From assembly GCA_017506865.1 (NCBI GenBank), contig JAFCMP010000078.1:62001-126000 (forward strand): DNA of 64,000 bases, given 5' to 3'. Positions 34,948 to 49,900 of the stretch are shown one piece after another (the first letter of the stretch is position 1; each line of letters starts with the position of its first letter). Below the pieces are notes generated by a model. It did no database searches, was not told where the DNA came from, and worked only from the letters and a program-made list of their open reading frames with translations. Both the position numbers and the translations under genes were made by a program. The DNA is from Tribonema minus. Its lineage: Eukaryota > Sar > Xanthophyceae > Tribonematales > Tribonemataceae.

Positions 34948-37900
34948 CTACGGGGTTCCAAAAAAAGAGTTGGCCAGTTGGTCATGTGGTGCCGGTACAG
35001 TCAAGGCATTTGAGAGACGCGGCAGAAGATGGGAGCGACTGTACAGCTATCAGGTGCGCATAGCAACGTCCAGGTTGGTGCCATGCTGCAAGTGTAAAGG
35101 TGTGGAATCAGGGACTCGAGTGAAGCAACACCATAACTGCGTCAGAGACAATGTGCAGTATTAGAGCATCAGAACAGCACATTTGCTGACAGTGGCTGCC
35201 CCATGCTATGCTGAAGCTTCCAAGCGCGGCCGGAATCTGCAGATCGTGGCAGAGGCAGAATTTGCATTTACGTATTGACATGAAGCATCATTTTTCAAGC
35301 AGCCAATGTGTGGCGTGCAAGCTGTTGCTTACAAGGGAATTATGCAGGAAACTGTGGACAGACATCGATGGGACATGAGTACTTGGTGGTATCCTGCACA
35401 CTGCACAGGACGTCACAGACCACAGCAAGACACCATTTCTCAACTCATCGCGCATACTCACTCAACCTGTTCGCACGTCTGCAGATGGCGCAAGTACGCT
35501 GACTGCTGTGTCTGACAAGTTTGGACGTCTGCAGAACTAGCTGCCGGGCTTTGGTGCATGTCCATCCATGAGTTTCACAGACAGCTATCTCCCTGCACTT
35601 CTTCAACGTACCTCTGCAGCTGAAGCGTGAGGCTGATGCAGCGCTGCACCACGTGTGCGTCCCTCCAGCAGTCATCAAGTGACGCGTCTTTGCCAAGCAG
35701 CAAGGCACGGAGGTATGCCTGGAAGGCTGCGCGCTCAACAGACAGAGCAGATGTACTTCTGCATGTCAAGTGCGATTTATATGCACAAAAGCAATTGGGA
35801 TCTGGTATGATGCTGGTGGCAACGATGCGTGTGGCAACGCATGCGAGGCCACCAGCATCACAGGCGGCCTCGATAACGTCATGAATGAACGCGGTAGACG
35901 TGTTGCGCCGTGACACAGCAGACAGCAGGCACGTCAATAGCCAACGAGGCCATTGAACAGGTGTGCACTGCCTTTTAAGTCGCCCGGCAACAGGCGCACT
36001 CGGAAGTGCATCACACACCAATTACAGATGGAAAAAGCTAGTTCCACCTGCATTGTGAATTGAGTTTACAGCCGCTTTAGCAACGCAGAATGCAGATTGT
36101 GCAAAGCGGGCCTTCATGCGCTGGCACTCAAGTGCATTTATGAAAAGCACGGCACCTACACACCTCTCTTTAGAAGCCACAGGCGAGGCAGCGTCACACA
36201 CAACCTGTCAGAAAGCGCACTGCCGCACCCTGGCGCAGTGTACGATTTTTCAATAGCTCACAGTGTGAGTCAATCCATCTTTCGTGGCGCAGAACGGTCA
36301 CCAGGTTATGATTTTGCAGAGCAAATAAACTAGCAAGGTGCGTGTGTCTTTTGAAGGCTTTGTAGGCATGATAGAACAGGCGCACCTTCGTCAGCTTGTC
36401 TCCGCGCGAGGTTCCTGGCACCGCCATAGATGGCTTGCCAGACAGCCCATGGCCGCACATTCGGGAAGTGAGCCACCGCCGCAGCAGCGGCCGATGGCGC
36501 ATGCCACTGAAACAGGCGCGACAGGCTCCTTAGGCAGACGCACAGTAGCGGCAGACTGGAAGGGGCGGGGGGAAGGGGGGGAAGGGGGCAACAGCAAATG
36601 AGCAGGCAACATTACACTAAGGCCAATATATTATATTTATGGTCCCCCGCTTGGACTTGCGTGGGGCAGTTGGCGGTACATGCTGCGCAAACTCTGGTGT
36701 TGTGGACATCATGACTTGAGTATGCGGAGAAAATAAGGTACTTTAACTAGCATGTTCTCACACACCCAGGCGCCATGTTAAATAACCCCCTTGTGTAAGT
36801 GGAGCCAGGTCATTGACAACTACAAAACTCGAGAGATCGAGGCCGTAGGCAATGACAGAGATGGGAGCATGCAAGACGGGCTTTATGATGACAGCTGCTG
36901 TAGTGACAGTGTGGTTGGCACACGCTGGCATAGCACTGCACTTTTGTTACCAAGCCATTTTGTAAACAAAGAAGCGTGCCTCCTTTCGCTTGAAAGTCAA
37001 TGCTCATGCTGCAAAACCACCCCTGGACGTGACAGTGACTGCAATGAAGGCCCACCCTTGCGATGGTTAGCTGCACAACGTGTGATCATGCAGCGCCACC
37101 GAAATTCCAATGACACGTTCACTTTAACACCATCGCTCAAGCAACTGGTTTAGTAGTTTGGGCACACTCTAACATTAATGTTCAACTGAGTGATCCAGTG
37201 TTGACACTCTTAAAAACGACATGGTTATGCCAACATGCCTTGCCTCACCTGTTGGACCCCTTTGCCTGCACTTGGCGTGGATCTAGCATCCGCAAGGCCT
37301 CCTGAGACATACATGGACAACAGTGAAAGCATCCATCGCTTGAGGCGCGAATATGGACCAGATGTGCCTTATTAAGCCGCCCAAGAGGCAGGCAGTGTTA
37401 TGTTCACAACCAGCGCAGTGACCATTAATCCGCGCAAATGCAGTGCTCCAACAACCGCTGGACACGGTGTACTCATAGAATGCCACAGCACCTGCATGGG
37501 TTTTGTTAAAATAACTTGAACAAGACAAACTTGCTAACAACGGCAGCCTGCCATGGATGACGTGCTGGCGTACACATTGTTGTGGTGCTCTCACTGCTTG
37601 CGCGGTGCACTGATGCACTACCAGCAACTACAGGTACTGAAAAGCCTGCTGAAAATGCATGCCATCGCACAGCAAGCGTTGTGGCGGACTGAGAAATGAA
37701 CGCCAGGTCCAGATTTATAGCGAACTACGCCAGGTCGTAAGCTGAGTTTACGGTATGTAGGGCGCAACTATATCTGAGTATGTTGTAGTTGAAGCCGAAC
37801 ACGCAACGTGCCACGTAATCTGGCATGCCATCAGAAGTCCATCGTCATTGGGCCAAAGCCGACGTGTCATCATTACAATGTGGCCGAAGGTATGGATCAA

Positions 37901-40900
37901 TGGGATTATCTGGTTTATCCTGGTTTATTGAGCTATCTACTTGGTGCCAAAAACCTGTTGGCCCGCTGTGTCGTGAAATGGCTAAAGGATCATCGCTGTG
38001 CTCTTCGCTGCATTGCCAGCAATAGAACAGCCACCATTTGCACCAAAACGTGACGAATACGTTTGTGAAGTAGTGCCAGCATTGCCGTGAAGCATTCTGA
38101 TTCGAGGATCTGCAGGTGCCTGCAGTAATCGTGTAGCTCAAAGCAGGTGAGCAAACCCTGACGGACCTGAAACACCTATCATCTTCGCTCACACAATTGC
38201 TGCTGCTTACGTGTGCTGTGCTGCCACCAGGCTCTAATCCTAACCCTAAACCTAAACTCTCACTAAAACCTATCCCACTTCCTAACCCTATCCTTGATTC
38301 TTCCCCTTACCTGAGGGGTGCTGTCATCTGGCTCCAGACCTGCGCTCTGGTGCTTTTCAACCGCCGCCAGCACCTCGCCATCTAAATGCTTGGCAGCTGG
38401 GTCTTGGACGACGCTCGAAAGCACCTTCACGGGGGTCAGTTCACAAAATCACAAAAACTCAGCCGGTAAGATCAGAAGATGTGCACGCCAGGCATAGGCA
38501 GTAGGTTGATGCTCAGCTGGAGGTATGTGCCATAAGCTTCATGTGCGGCTGAAATAGCAACTCTGTGGTATTGCGCCAATTCACAGTTGCACTGCTTTAA
38601 AACAAAAAGAAGGTAAAGTGATGTGGCATCGAAATGTCACTGTGTGTCAGCATGCTGACATAAGCCGGCCAGGGCACAAGTCATGCTTTGTCCTGAGGTC
38701 CTGAGTTCGCTGTGCTGAAAACGATCTTCAAGAGTCTAAAGGTAATTGGTCGGCTGGGTCATCTATCCGCAGGTATTTTCGTTGCTAACATGAGGTGGAT
38801 GTAGTAGGCGTTAGATGCAATCAAGACAGTGGGTAGTTTATCAAGCAGCTCAATATGCACGACGAAGCATGCCTGCCGCCGAACAATGAGGGCAAAATCG
38901 CCATGCAGACAAAAGACGACCATGATTACAAAATACTCACATCGTTGCATGTCGCTTTATCAAATTTACACTGTCTTTGTTCCCTTCATACGCTTTCCAG
39001 GTACACAGTGTGAGCTGTAGCACACAAACACAAGGCTACTTTGTACAATGCAGCAGTACCTGGCCGAGCAGCCCACTCATTTCCCTGGCACACGCAGCAG
39101 CAGCGACGGTGTCTGGGTGCAGATGCTGCGCATAGCGTGCGCTGAATGACATGGCATCAGCCTCGTCCCACTGCAGCGACACGAATGCAGCACCAGTGCA
39201 GCGCAGGTTGCACAGGCGTTGTAACAGAGATGGCGCGTTAACTTGTTGCACCGGTACGAGTGCAAGTGTTCATACCGGTTCTAACGCGTAACCAGTGGCC
39301 CGCTGCGCCGCACGCGTTAACCGGTACGTGTAACTTGCCGTGGGAGGCAACGCGTAAACACCCATCGGTCCCGCAGCTGATAACTTGCGGTACAAGTTAA
39401 ATGCCCGTCCACTTTATTCTGTCGGTGCTCGGTAGTTTTGCCGAGGGAGAACAAGGGAACACATCAGTTATGGTTGGTAGCGACCGATGGCGAGCGATGT
39501 TTGCCACTTCTTTACGGTTGAGCAGCTCGAAAAGGCCTTCTAGCTTTGAGCGGTAAGGTTAGAGTTCGTGGAACTATGTGTCACGCTCGGCTGCCTGCAG
39601 AACACAAGTGCCAACACCAAGCAGTGCTGCACAGCACGCGGCTTTCAGCTTGATGCGTTCACTTCGTGAGTTATTTGCAGAGGACAAGCTGTGCTGGCAT
39701 GCTGCTGCTGTGATGTGCCGCACGCTATGCATATTATGCACATGCACTTTTGTGACATTCGCGTGCAAATGCGTGCCCACCTCTTGCAGCCATCACACCC
39801 ATGCCAGTCTTGAGTGAGTACATGAGCGATGAAGTTTGCATGACATGAAGACTGGTAGGCCTTCCAAATAACTGGTGCAGCTGGTGAAAACTTGTTGAAC
39901 CAGTAATAACCGGTGCAACAAGTATACGGGTACCGGTTGGCACAGCTCACCAGTTAAACTTGTACAGGTAGCCACAGCTACAAGTTTTGGAAAACTCGTA
40001 CACGTACTTGTCAAAAATTTTCTCGAACTACGCGCGACCGGTGCAGATGGCACTACGCGCCATCTCTGCATTGTAATGAGTGACTAATTGAGTGTGGGAC
40101 ACGTGCAGACATGGACTCGAATCTGCGACCTTGGCAGGTTTATTGTTGCCCTGGTCGCGGTCAAAGCTCACAATTACTGCTGATGTGATGCGTGATTGCG
40201 CTGCGCCAAAGCACGCATCAGCTGTCGCGCACTGCTGAGTTCGCAATGTGCAACCTTACAGACTTCACAGTATTGGGGCTGGTGCACCAGACGCTTCCTT
40301 GTCCGCTGAGACTCACTTCTACAAGTCTGCTGGCCTGATTATCACAAATGAGATAGGCATGTCCTTCTTCTGCTGGACATTCACCTTCCAAGTTTGCTGG
40401 CCTGGTTGTCATAAATGAGATAGGCAAGTGTGCCTAGACAAATTCAACCTTGCATGTAAGCATTGCTGTCCCAGCCTCACCTCATCAGCACCAGTGCAGC
40501 CGCTTGCGCTGTACTGATATAATACGATTGACATTGATTGAGCGCCAGAGCTCTTGAATGTGCCAATGATTATCAATGGGCAACGCCACTCACCTGCAGC
40601 GGCGGGGTGGAGACGCCTGCATTGCCCCCAAACCAATCCATTCTGAATGCAACGTAACCGCCATGACTGGCACCGTCGTCGCTGCCGTTGCCGCCACTGC
40701 TGCTTCGGCCCTGCGTGCGCAACACAATATGATGAAATGTGAGCCATTCGCTTACGTTTTGATGCCATGGCAGGTCCTGAGATAAAATTGGTGACACGCC
40801 CGAGACCTCAACTTCCGGTCACCGCTGTTATGCTAGCCAACTGCAGATGTCATGGTAGCAGACTTGTGCAGGGCACATACGTGGCATTGAGCATACTGAT

Positions 40901-43900
40901 TCCATTGATTTTGGTATTGCACACACTTGACCCCGCATCCTGCACAAATGGTTGCGCCTGGAGCTACTATGAGTAGCATGAGCCTCACCATTACATCCAT
41001 GATATCTGCGTTCCAGTCAGCAAATTGTGATATGCTTTACCTTTCACTGTCCTCGTGACAGCTTCAGTTACGCTGCCAACAACAGACAAGATACATGACC
41101 GATGCATTCGACACCAATGTTATTTGCAAGACGTAAACACTCACTTCCACGTGGTATATTGAACCAAGACATTGAAGTAGACACAGAGTAGGCATTATGC
41201 ACCTGTTCAGCTGCCCCGTAGGCCCGCCGCAGAAAACCATACGCCGTGCGTAGCTGAAAGTACGCCGTCACAAGCTCGCTGGTGACACGTGTCAGTACCG
41301 CACGTTCTTCAGCCGCTTCATCCTCTGAATCGCTGCCAAGACCCCCAGTAGGGCCCCTCTTGGCTCTGCGTGGGGACTTGGCTGGGGCCGCTTCTGGGGT
41401 GAAGGTTTCAAGCCAGGCCTCGAGCAGAGGGGCTAGGGGGGCAGGAGGGGCCAGGGGGTCTTGCAGCATGCAAGCTGTCGCAACTGCACGTGGCACAAGC
41501 AGCAAGTAGAGCGTCCAGGTTTCAAAGCCGTGATGCGTGCTGCAAGAATGGAGCAGCGCGTGGTGTAACGCGCCATGACTCACGAGCAAAACACACAGTT
41601 TTTAAAGCAAGCGTCGACGAGAACTACGCAGCATGTGCCAGGGTGCCAGAGGTGTGCCCCATTGAGTATGAGCCCGCGACCGCAGGCGCGCCACTGCAGC
41701 AGCAGCAGCGCACACCTAAGACAAGCCTGCGGAGCCTGAAGGGTATTGATATGTAGCCCTCGCCTCTTGATGCATACTGATGTCCGCTTGTCGCTGATTG
41801 TGTTCAGCTTGCACTGTCACACTGCAGCATAATCCCACAAATATGCTCCACATACTCCAGGCAGGCACTGAGTCCAACCATATGTTGTTTGCATGACGAT
41901 CAACGATGTGAAACATACCTGAATATGTCAAGTCCAGCGGAGGGAGTGGGGGTAGGGGGCCCCTGTGTTGTTTGCTCCCCTTCCTGTCCCCCCTACCCCC
42001 CTTGAGCCCCTTGCGGTCCCCTGGCTCAGCGCTTTCAGGGCTTAGGGGATTGGCGCGTAGCTGCAGCAAAAGCGCACAGGGGCACACCGCAAAGCAATTA
42101 AGGAGTCACAGCCCTGATCTGATGTGTTTCACAGCAACGCTTTGCACAAATCATGCAACGCCTGGTGTGAATTGGTGCACGTCCGTGTGTGTTGGAGTTG
42201 AAATCTAAGCATAGCCAGCAGTGTGCAATAGCAGCCATCCCTCATACAAACACTGGTAAAAAGTTATATGTGGCCCGTTGTAGACTAGGGTTTGGGGTTT
42301 CATGACCTCCTTGCTTACTTTGCCAGCCTGGCTGGGCGAAAGAGTAAAATAGGGTGGCGCACAATCGCACAGTTCAAGACATGCACAAAGACACGTTCTA
42401 CAGACATCGTTGCTCTGCGTGCATTGATGATTAACTTTGCGGTGCTTCGTTGCTTCAACCACTGGATCAGCGCCATCATCCGCAGGTGCAGCAAACCTGT
42501 GCCAACTAGGTCTCCCTTGGCATACATTCGTACATCATGCACAGGTCAACACTCACCAACACGGCAGCAAACGTCGAAGCAAGAGAAAAGTGGAACCCAA
42601 ACTGGGACTACAGAAAGAGACAAGAGACCTATGAAAACTGTTGATTTAGGGTCAGGGTTCAAGCATGTCCCTGAATCCCCCAAGCAAGCTTTACCCAGAG
42701 CATGCTCTTTGCCGCACCAGCTGATGATTAACCTGCTATCACTTCAACGTCATGAGAGTTGTCACCATCTCATTGCACAGTTGGTGCACAGCTCACCTCT
42801 GCTGCGATTCCCTTGGCGGCAGCGATCAGGCCCTCCGCAGCCGTCACGGCATCGTATGCAGCGGTGTCGCTGTCTTCGTCCCTGTCACAAACATGACACA
42901 GCAGCGCTCAGCATGGAACCCCGCTGATGGTTGCAGAGTATGCCACCTTGATCATCTGAGTGCTACTTACATTTGGGTATTTACAGTCGATGGATCAGGC
43001 AAGTTACCAGCAGTCCTCTTAATCGTCAGGACCAGTCAAGGTAGGGTCACATGAAGATCGAGCGACATACGGACAGCCTCCACAAGAGGCCCAATTGCTG
43101 ATGCGGCAGCACTACAACCATTCACCTGACGAACGGCTCCCATATATACTTGTGTGTCGTTCTCAAGGTTGCTCCAGAGCACATAGCAAGTGCTCCATAG
43201 GTTTGGGTCAAATCGCCAGCAGCGGAAAAGTGGCTATGGGGTTGGCGGCTGGTATACAGTAACTTCAGATTGTGAGGGAGGTGCAACCTAATTTCATGTT
43301 AACGACAATCTCATGTTGGAAGGTATTATTAGTTAAAAATGTGTCGGACTTTAGCCGGCACTGATCCCAGAAACTCGCAGAAAGTCGCAGTTGACTAACC
43401 ATATCGACCGACGCTGACTGCAATTGGCTATGACTGCCCGAATTGGCAAAAATCCTCCCCTGGAGCTCTTCAACGTCAACGACCTCTGAGGCCATCAGCA
43501 GGTCTTCAACGAAGTCCCACATGGGCACCTGCCACTATGACACTACTGATCAATCATGCGCAGCAGGACAGAACTGCCACTTACTCATGAACTTTTTGGA
43601 AAAGAGTCTCAAAGTGCATTTAAAAGGGCTCGTCAAGTCCGACAATCTGAGCTACTGACCACAAGCAACAAAGTGAGGTCTCTAAGAATGTTTCAGACGC
43701 GCATGCTCATTTGTTATTCACTGCTTCCACTGTACATACCTGTCTGCTTGCAGGTCCAGGGGCACGGCCTCATGCAGCACGTCAGCAAATGGCTCATCGT
43801 CATCCTCATCGCTGTCCTCCCATGCAGACGAGGAGGGGTGCTCCTCAACCCCCCGCTGCTGCGCGCATAGCAGGCAGCGACAGGCAGCATGTGAGTGGCG

Positions 43901-46900
43901 TATTTGACTGTGCATGGCCACAATTAACTGGCGCAGCTGTGCATAAGATGTATTCATGCGTTGCTGAATGTTATTCAGCATGTACAGACGGGGGCAGCAG
44001 CCTGGTATGTGTCTTCATGTCAGTCTTGTGTTCAGTTGTGAACTGAACCAATGAAGGTGCGTGCATAGGGTATGTTCAAATGAAGCGGTAGCAAACCACC
44101 ATACTCATATCACATAAGCAAGGGCCGGCGGCGGCATTCTGCTGGCGCACGCGCACGTTGATGTGTTTCTCAATGCACGAGACAATGCATATAGACGCGT
44201 ACATGTGCAGCGCAGGCCTCCTAAACCATGTTGCCATATGTTCACCAAACCCAAACCCGGAATGTGTGCAGCTTTCCATGGGAGTGGGATTACCCTCATG
44301 CGTTGATCATCATGCGTTTTGCTGCAGCTGCTGACGGTGTGTTGCAACGGGGTATGGACCATGTACGAGCTTCAGATCGCACCCGATGACTGGCGCAGCT
44401 ATTCCAGGTCACAAACTTCGCAATGACATCAGCTGTGTCCGCTTCAGTGCTGCATGCATTGCACGCCGCTTGAAATCCCACAGTGTTCAGATCGTGCACC
44501 GCATTGACACCCCAGAAGCGCGCGCGTAGGGCGCCCAGGATGTGCTTTGTTCTGATTGGATAAAATTGACAATGCCTGGTGATGCAGAGTCACCGGTTGA
44601 GATGACCAGAAATGGCCTTCTAGTCAACTCCCCAGCTCATGTGGTCCACTGGCATCGCGAGGCATACACCCAACCAGCGACTGTAGACGCTGAGCGTTCG
44701 CGCTCTGGGTGCACTTCAGGTGGCCGGCTCAGTTGGTTAGAGTTTGGTCGAGTTGAACCGCCTCTGTCCCTTTTCGCTGCTTGAAATCGAACACACGTGC
44801 GCTTGACGGAGACAAAACTCTAGCTGCAGCTGCTTCTGTTCGCATTTCAAACACTTTATTGCTTACCACCCACCTGATTCATGCTTGCCTCCATCTCCAC
44901 CTGCCAGTAGGGGCCCTCCTGACCCGCACTTGGGCTCTCTTGCAGCCCCAGCACAGCCGCAATCAGGCCTTCCATGGTATCCTCCGAGGAAGTGCTGCTA
45001 GGGCGCCTGTGAAGGCCATGTCGCTGGTGTCGCTGTTCGTGCAAGTGGTGGAGCTCCCTCGAGACGAGCTCACGAGATGTTGACACATCTGGGATTCGCT
45101 TCGGCGCAGCGGCTGGCAGCGGCAGGAGGGTCACAGTGTGAACTCTAGGTAGCACCAAGTGCAACAAAGGGAGCGACACCATGCGCCGCACGTGGCCACA
45201 ATTAAAGAAACGATGGGCATAAGACGCTGAGACGTGCAATAGGGGTGGCTGGCAGCAGAGACATGGTGTCAAAAAGATGTACGTGTTGAACTGGGCAGAT
45301 GTCAGGCACTGAGCACTGCTGTCATCTGTTGTAAGGTTTCTTGTGGATACTCGAGGTAGTTGCAATTCATGAAAAGTGCTGCAGGATGGCCGAAATAACA
45401 TAGAAGTACGTGACTGCGCTGGCTGCTGCAGGTTGAGATGCCACACAAGCGTACAGCCGCAGCCAAGAGGGCAACTGTCTGAGCGACACACAGTATCACT
45501 GCAAGTGGATTCATTCCTGATAGGCAAATCTCTGATCTGCTTAGCATGGACCAACACGCGTTTGACATTTTCAACGCCAAACATTAATCATACTTTAAAG
45601 CTCGTGTGTTGTGACGAAACTTCAAATTGCAAGGCGGACCCTCCTCCGCCCGCGGCTGCTGATGTCAGGAGACCAGGCATCAATAATTTACCAGATAACG
45701 CAAGCAAGGCAACTGTGGCATCAGCCTGCAGTGCAAACATCAGGCGCAAGGCTGGCCTGCAGTAGGCAATTTTGAGTGGATTGCACTGTAAGAGAGTATT
45801 TACTTGAAGCACGTCCGTACCTGCATCTGGTGGCACGGAAGTGCGTTGGAGGGGCACCTGGCGAGGCGGGGTAGCTATGAGCGCACAGCGCTGCTGCCCC
45901 TCAAAAAACCTGCAGAAACAGCATGCATACATCGTGAGTGTGTTGTCGTACCTGTATAGATTCAGGAGCGCGTTTGAATGATCAATTTGAGCCATCCACC
46001 CAGAGCTTCTAATTGACATGCAGGTATAGCAAGGCAAGCGCACGCCTGCCTGGACGTGATGTCAATGTTGTTAAGCTGCAAGCGCGCAGGTCATGCATGC
46101 ACCGTTGCCACTACTCCGACAGGGGTAGTCTACCATCATTGCTTCGCTGCTTCTCGTACACATACCGTAACCCTCAATGGCACATGAGCGCCCATGTACA
46201 ACAGTGAGCACACAGTCAAGATGATAGCCGACGGCTACCTACATACCACCCACCTGGATGTGTTGGCCGCGTCGACCATAGCATTGAGTGTGCGCAGATC
46301 CTGCGCAATGTCGGTGAGCCTGTCGCGAACAGCATCGCTTGACCACTCGGAGACCAAGTAGGGGGTGCCGCCGCTTGCACCCCTGCCCCCTCCACTGGTT
46401 CGTTCGCCCCACCTACCGGGCATGCGTGCAATGCACGGTGTGTATGACAGTTAGGGTATGCTAGTGTAGCAGGTGATGCAGAATCATAGCGCGCGCTAAG
46501 CTGCAGAGAGCGGGCTACGTCAGGATTACCGGCTGCGGTCAGCAGCCTTTAGTGCACCACCTGCGACGTCCAATGAGCCAATCATTGATGGCTCAGATGT
46601 CCTCCCAACACACTTCCACTCTGAGGTGTTTTTAAATCAGAGCTCAAAATGTTGATCCCCCACACAATTGCCTGAACTCCCGCCGCTGCGCCACTGAATC
46701 TAGGCTCCACGGTGTAAGACCTCCATCCGATGGTTCAGATTCTGATTGGACTTCATGGGGGCTTGATGCCAACCTTGAGCATACATAACCCACTCCTCAC
46801 CCACATCCTTCAACCAACCCCTGCCCTTGCCCCAACCTTCACCCCTTTCATTCCATCGTAGCGTCGCATAGGGCTTCACGTGATTTCCCTCTCACCTCAC

Positions 46901-49900
46901 CCGCACCATTCCGCCACATCGGGCTTGTCACAATATCATACCACTTGGCATATGGTCTTCACCTGCTCGCCCGTTCCGTAGCGCGTGGAGGCAACGCGCG
47001 CGGCTGTGCGGCCGGCCTCACAATCGACGGACGCGAAGCTGGTCGCTGGGCAGCCTGAAGGTAAGTATCTCCTCTGTGCGATTGATACGAGTCCACTTGG
47101 TGCGGCGTGCGCTGCGAGCGCCGCGGCGGTGGCAGCTGTGGCGGCGACTGCGATCGCGCTGCTCGGAGGTGGCCGGGCTCTGCAGAGCGCGCAAATTGGC
47201 GGTCGGGGGATAGGCAAGTGATGATTGTGTTGAAGTGAGAGCAAGCAACCCAAAGGGACGAACTACAAACTGCAGGCTGAGCAAACATCTGATCCATTGG
47301 TGTCAAAGTTGAGACAGTAAGGGCGTACACTCGGGGCTCTGCATGCCAATGAGAAGCCGACCTGCGTCGAGGATGCCAGTCACCAAGTTGCCGATGCCAA
47401 AACTTCCGCATTGGCACAGACCTGCGTCATTCCCCAAAGTACCATGCTGGCAAATGAGCCGGAGCAGCGACTTCCAGGGAAAAGCAATTAGCATCAATAG
47501 CTGAGCTGCAGATTTCAGATCTACGAGGGCCGCTGCAGGTTTCGGGATGTGGAGCACCGAGGCATCAATCATATTTCTGGTGAACATCATGAAGAAAGTC
47601 AGCAAAACGTGCTGAACCCCCGGTCAGCAACGGACATGTTGAAATTGCTAGCTACAAAGTCAGCAACACAAAATTTTCTTCCTGTCTCTGATACAAATAC
47701 CTGCACCACGTGCGCACCCTGAACCACGTTCAGCTATGATTGGGGGGTGGTTGCCCCCTCTTCTCAAGAGGCGCTATGTCATGCCATACTGTACTGCAAA
47801 AACTCACCCTGCTCTGCCTCCAGCAGCAGTTGCTCCTCCTGCCCATAGGCAAACCTGCAGGCACGCAATGCATTGATCAAAGAGCAGCGCACCGGTCGCC
47901 ACTAAGCGAATTGAACATGTGGCGCATTGCATTCCCGCTGCCCATACCCACATGCCGTAAACCAGCAAGGAAACTTCACTCTGATGATGAACGACAAGCT
48001 TGCACAAATCACCAGCTTGACACCTGTGGCCCACAGGGTGGAAGCGCGCGCAATGCGCGAAGGGAGAAATGTGCACTAAAAGGGAAATACACGCACCCTA
48101 AGACATGTGAGCTGGACGAGCAGTTGTTCAATCACAATTGACCGGAGGTACCCTACTTGCAGACTTTGCAACAACTGCTGCAAATGTTTTGCAAACAGCT
48201 GTGCATTGAGTACGTCCAACACTACAAGTACCACACGCTTGCCGTTGAGCAGTGCTCATAATGAACAGTGCGCAAGGGCGATCCAGACATGCATGCTGCC
48301 GCTGTTGGCACGCCATGCCGCAAGGCGCTCCAAGCAAGCAAGCACATGTACCACACAATTGCCGCTGAGCAGTGCTCATACTGCAAAGCGTGCAAGGGCA
48401 ATCCAGACATGCACGCTGCCGCTGTTGCCACGTCGCAAGACGCGCTTGAAGCAAGTGAGTCACCTGAGCGTCACTGTGCCCTCCTTAATGCGCGGCAGCG
48501 CTCGCAGGACCCCCAGTATATCATTGAAGCGCATCAGCGTCAGGTCACGCCCGTTTACGCCCTGTACACAATTGGAGTTGAAGATCGCACGGTGGTGTGG
48601 GCATAAATGAACGCGGAAAAACTTTCTTCTTGGAGAATAAAGTGGCAGAGTGCTGATCACTGCTCGCTTTCGGTCCCCGGGCTCTGAGCTTTGAGTGTAT
48701 GACATGCATGAAGCATCTGTCTGGCTGTGCACTGCTGCACAAGATGCAAGAACTTACTGCATGGATGCTGCATTGCTCATTGAACAAGGTCTGGCATATG
48801 GGGCACATTGCTGACACACGACACGCTTTGTGTTGTGCGGCACTTGCAGTAATAGAAGCAGGTGTATGTGCACAGCGGCATGCAGCTGCTTCTGATTTGG
48901 CGTATTGACGCTAGTCATTGTGACATGATTTTGTCAAATGTGATGTCTCAAGCTCACCAGCAGCACGTCTCCGACAGATATGATACCGCTGAGCTGGGCT
49001 GCGCTCATTGCGCCGTTTGCGGCGGGCGCAAAGCCACCGACACGAACCTGCAACAAGGCAGCGACAAATAATAAGGCCAACTCACAGATTGAGATACACA
49101 AAAATGTCTAAAATACCAGTTGTGAATGCTTCTTGATTGATGTTCATATGCAATTGTGGCCGCAAAATGGCAAATTAGATGCCTCAAATTGACATACTAA
49201 TGTCCAGTCAGAATCACACCTCACAGGCGTGCCAGCAATCGATCAACCGCACTTGTGCAAGAGGGAGCAGAAAGTGGGCTCTATTGCCAAAAAACGACTC
49301 AGATTTTGATTGCGTAACAAGCGGAAAGCACAGCTCACTGCTGCCCTTTGACACCCGATGCGGCGAGCACCTCAAGAGTTGTAAACTCCCTTGCTGTATC
49401 CACTGCACGGCGTTTCTTTATCCAATCTCAATGCACTAAAAAAATACTTCAAGCACTTCAAAAGACAGCAGTGTCCCAAGAACCACTGGAGAAGCCCCTT
49501 GCCACAAAGTGCTTCGAGGTATGCTCGTTTCCTCCTTGCGCATGAGGGCCGCACCAGCACAGCACACAGCTGACGCCGTACAAAGCGCTTACTTTGACGC
49601 CAGTGATCTGCAGGTGGATGCCGCACAAAGCACTTATTTTTACGCCTGTGATCTGAAGGTTATGCCGCACGAAGCACTTACTTTGACGCCAGTGATCTGA
49701 AGGTTGATGCCAAGCCCCTTGGATGCGTCCAGGCGTGCAATATACTGACTGGGGGGCACAAATGGGCTTGGATCGTCCACGGACGAGGCTGGTAAGGAGC
49801 CAATGGATGCTGCCCTGATCCTGCGTGCACGTTGCGGGACGGTTTGCCCCTCCGCAGAAGGTCCCTGCTTCCTGGACACGGCACGTCGGCAGACAGCAGT

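Noticed and set aside
46985-47221. Plus-strand Ala-rich ORF with a perfect GTAAGT donor
   Set aside because: The minus strand here reads an exon (47054-46963, CPATSFASVDCEAGRTAARV) that matches its neighbours in phase, and no plus partners were found.
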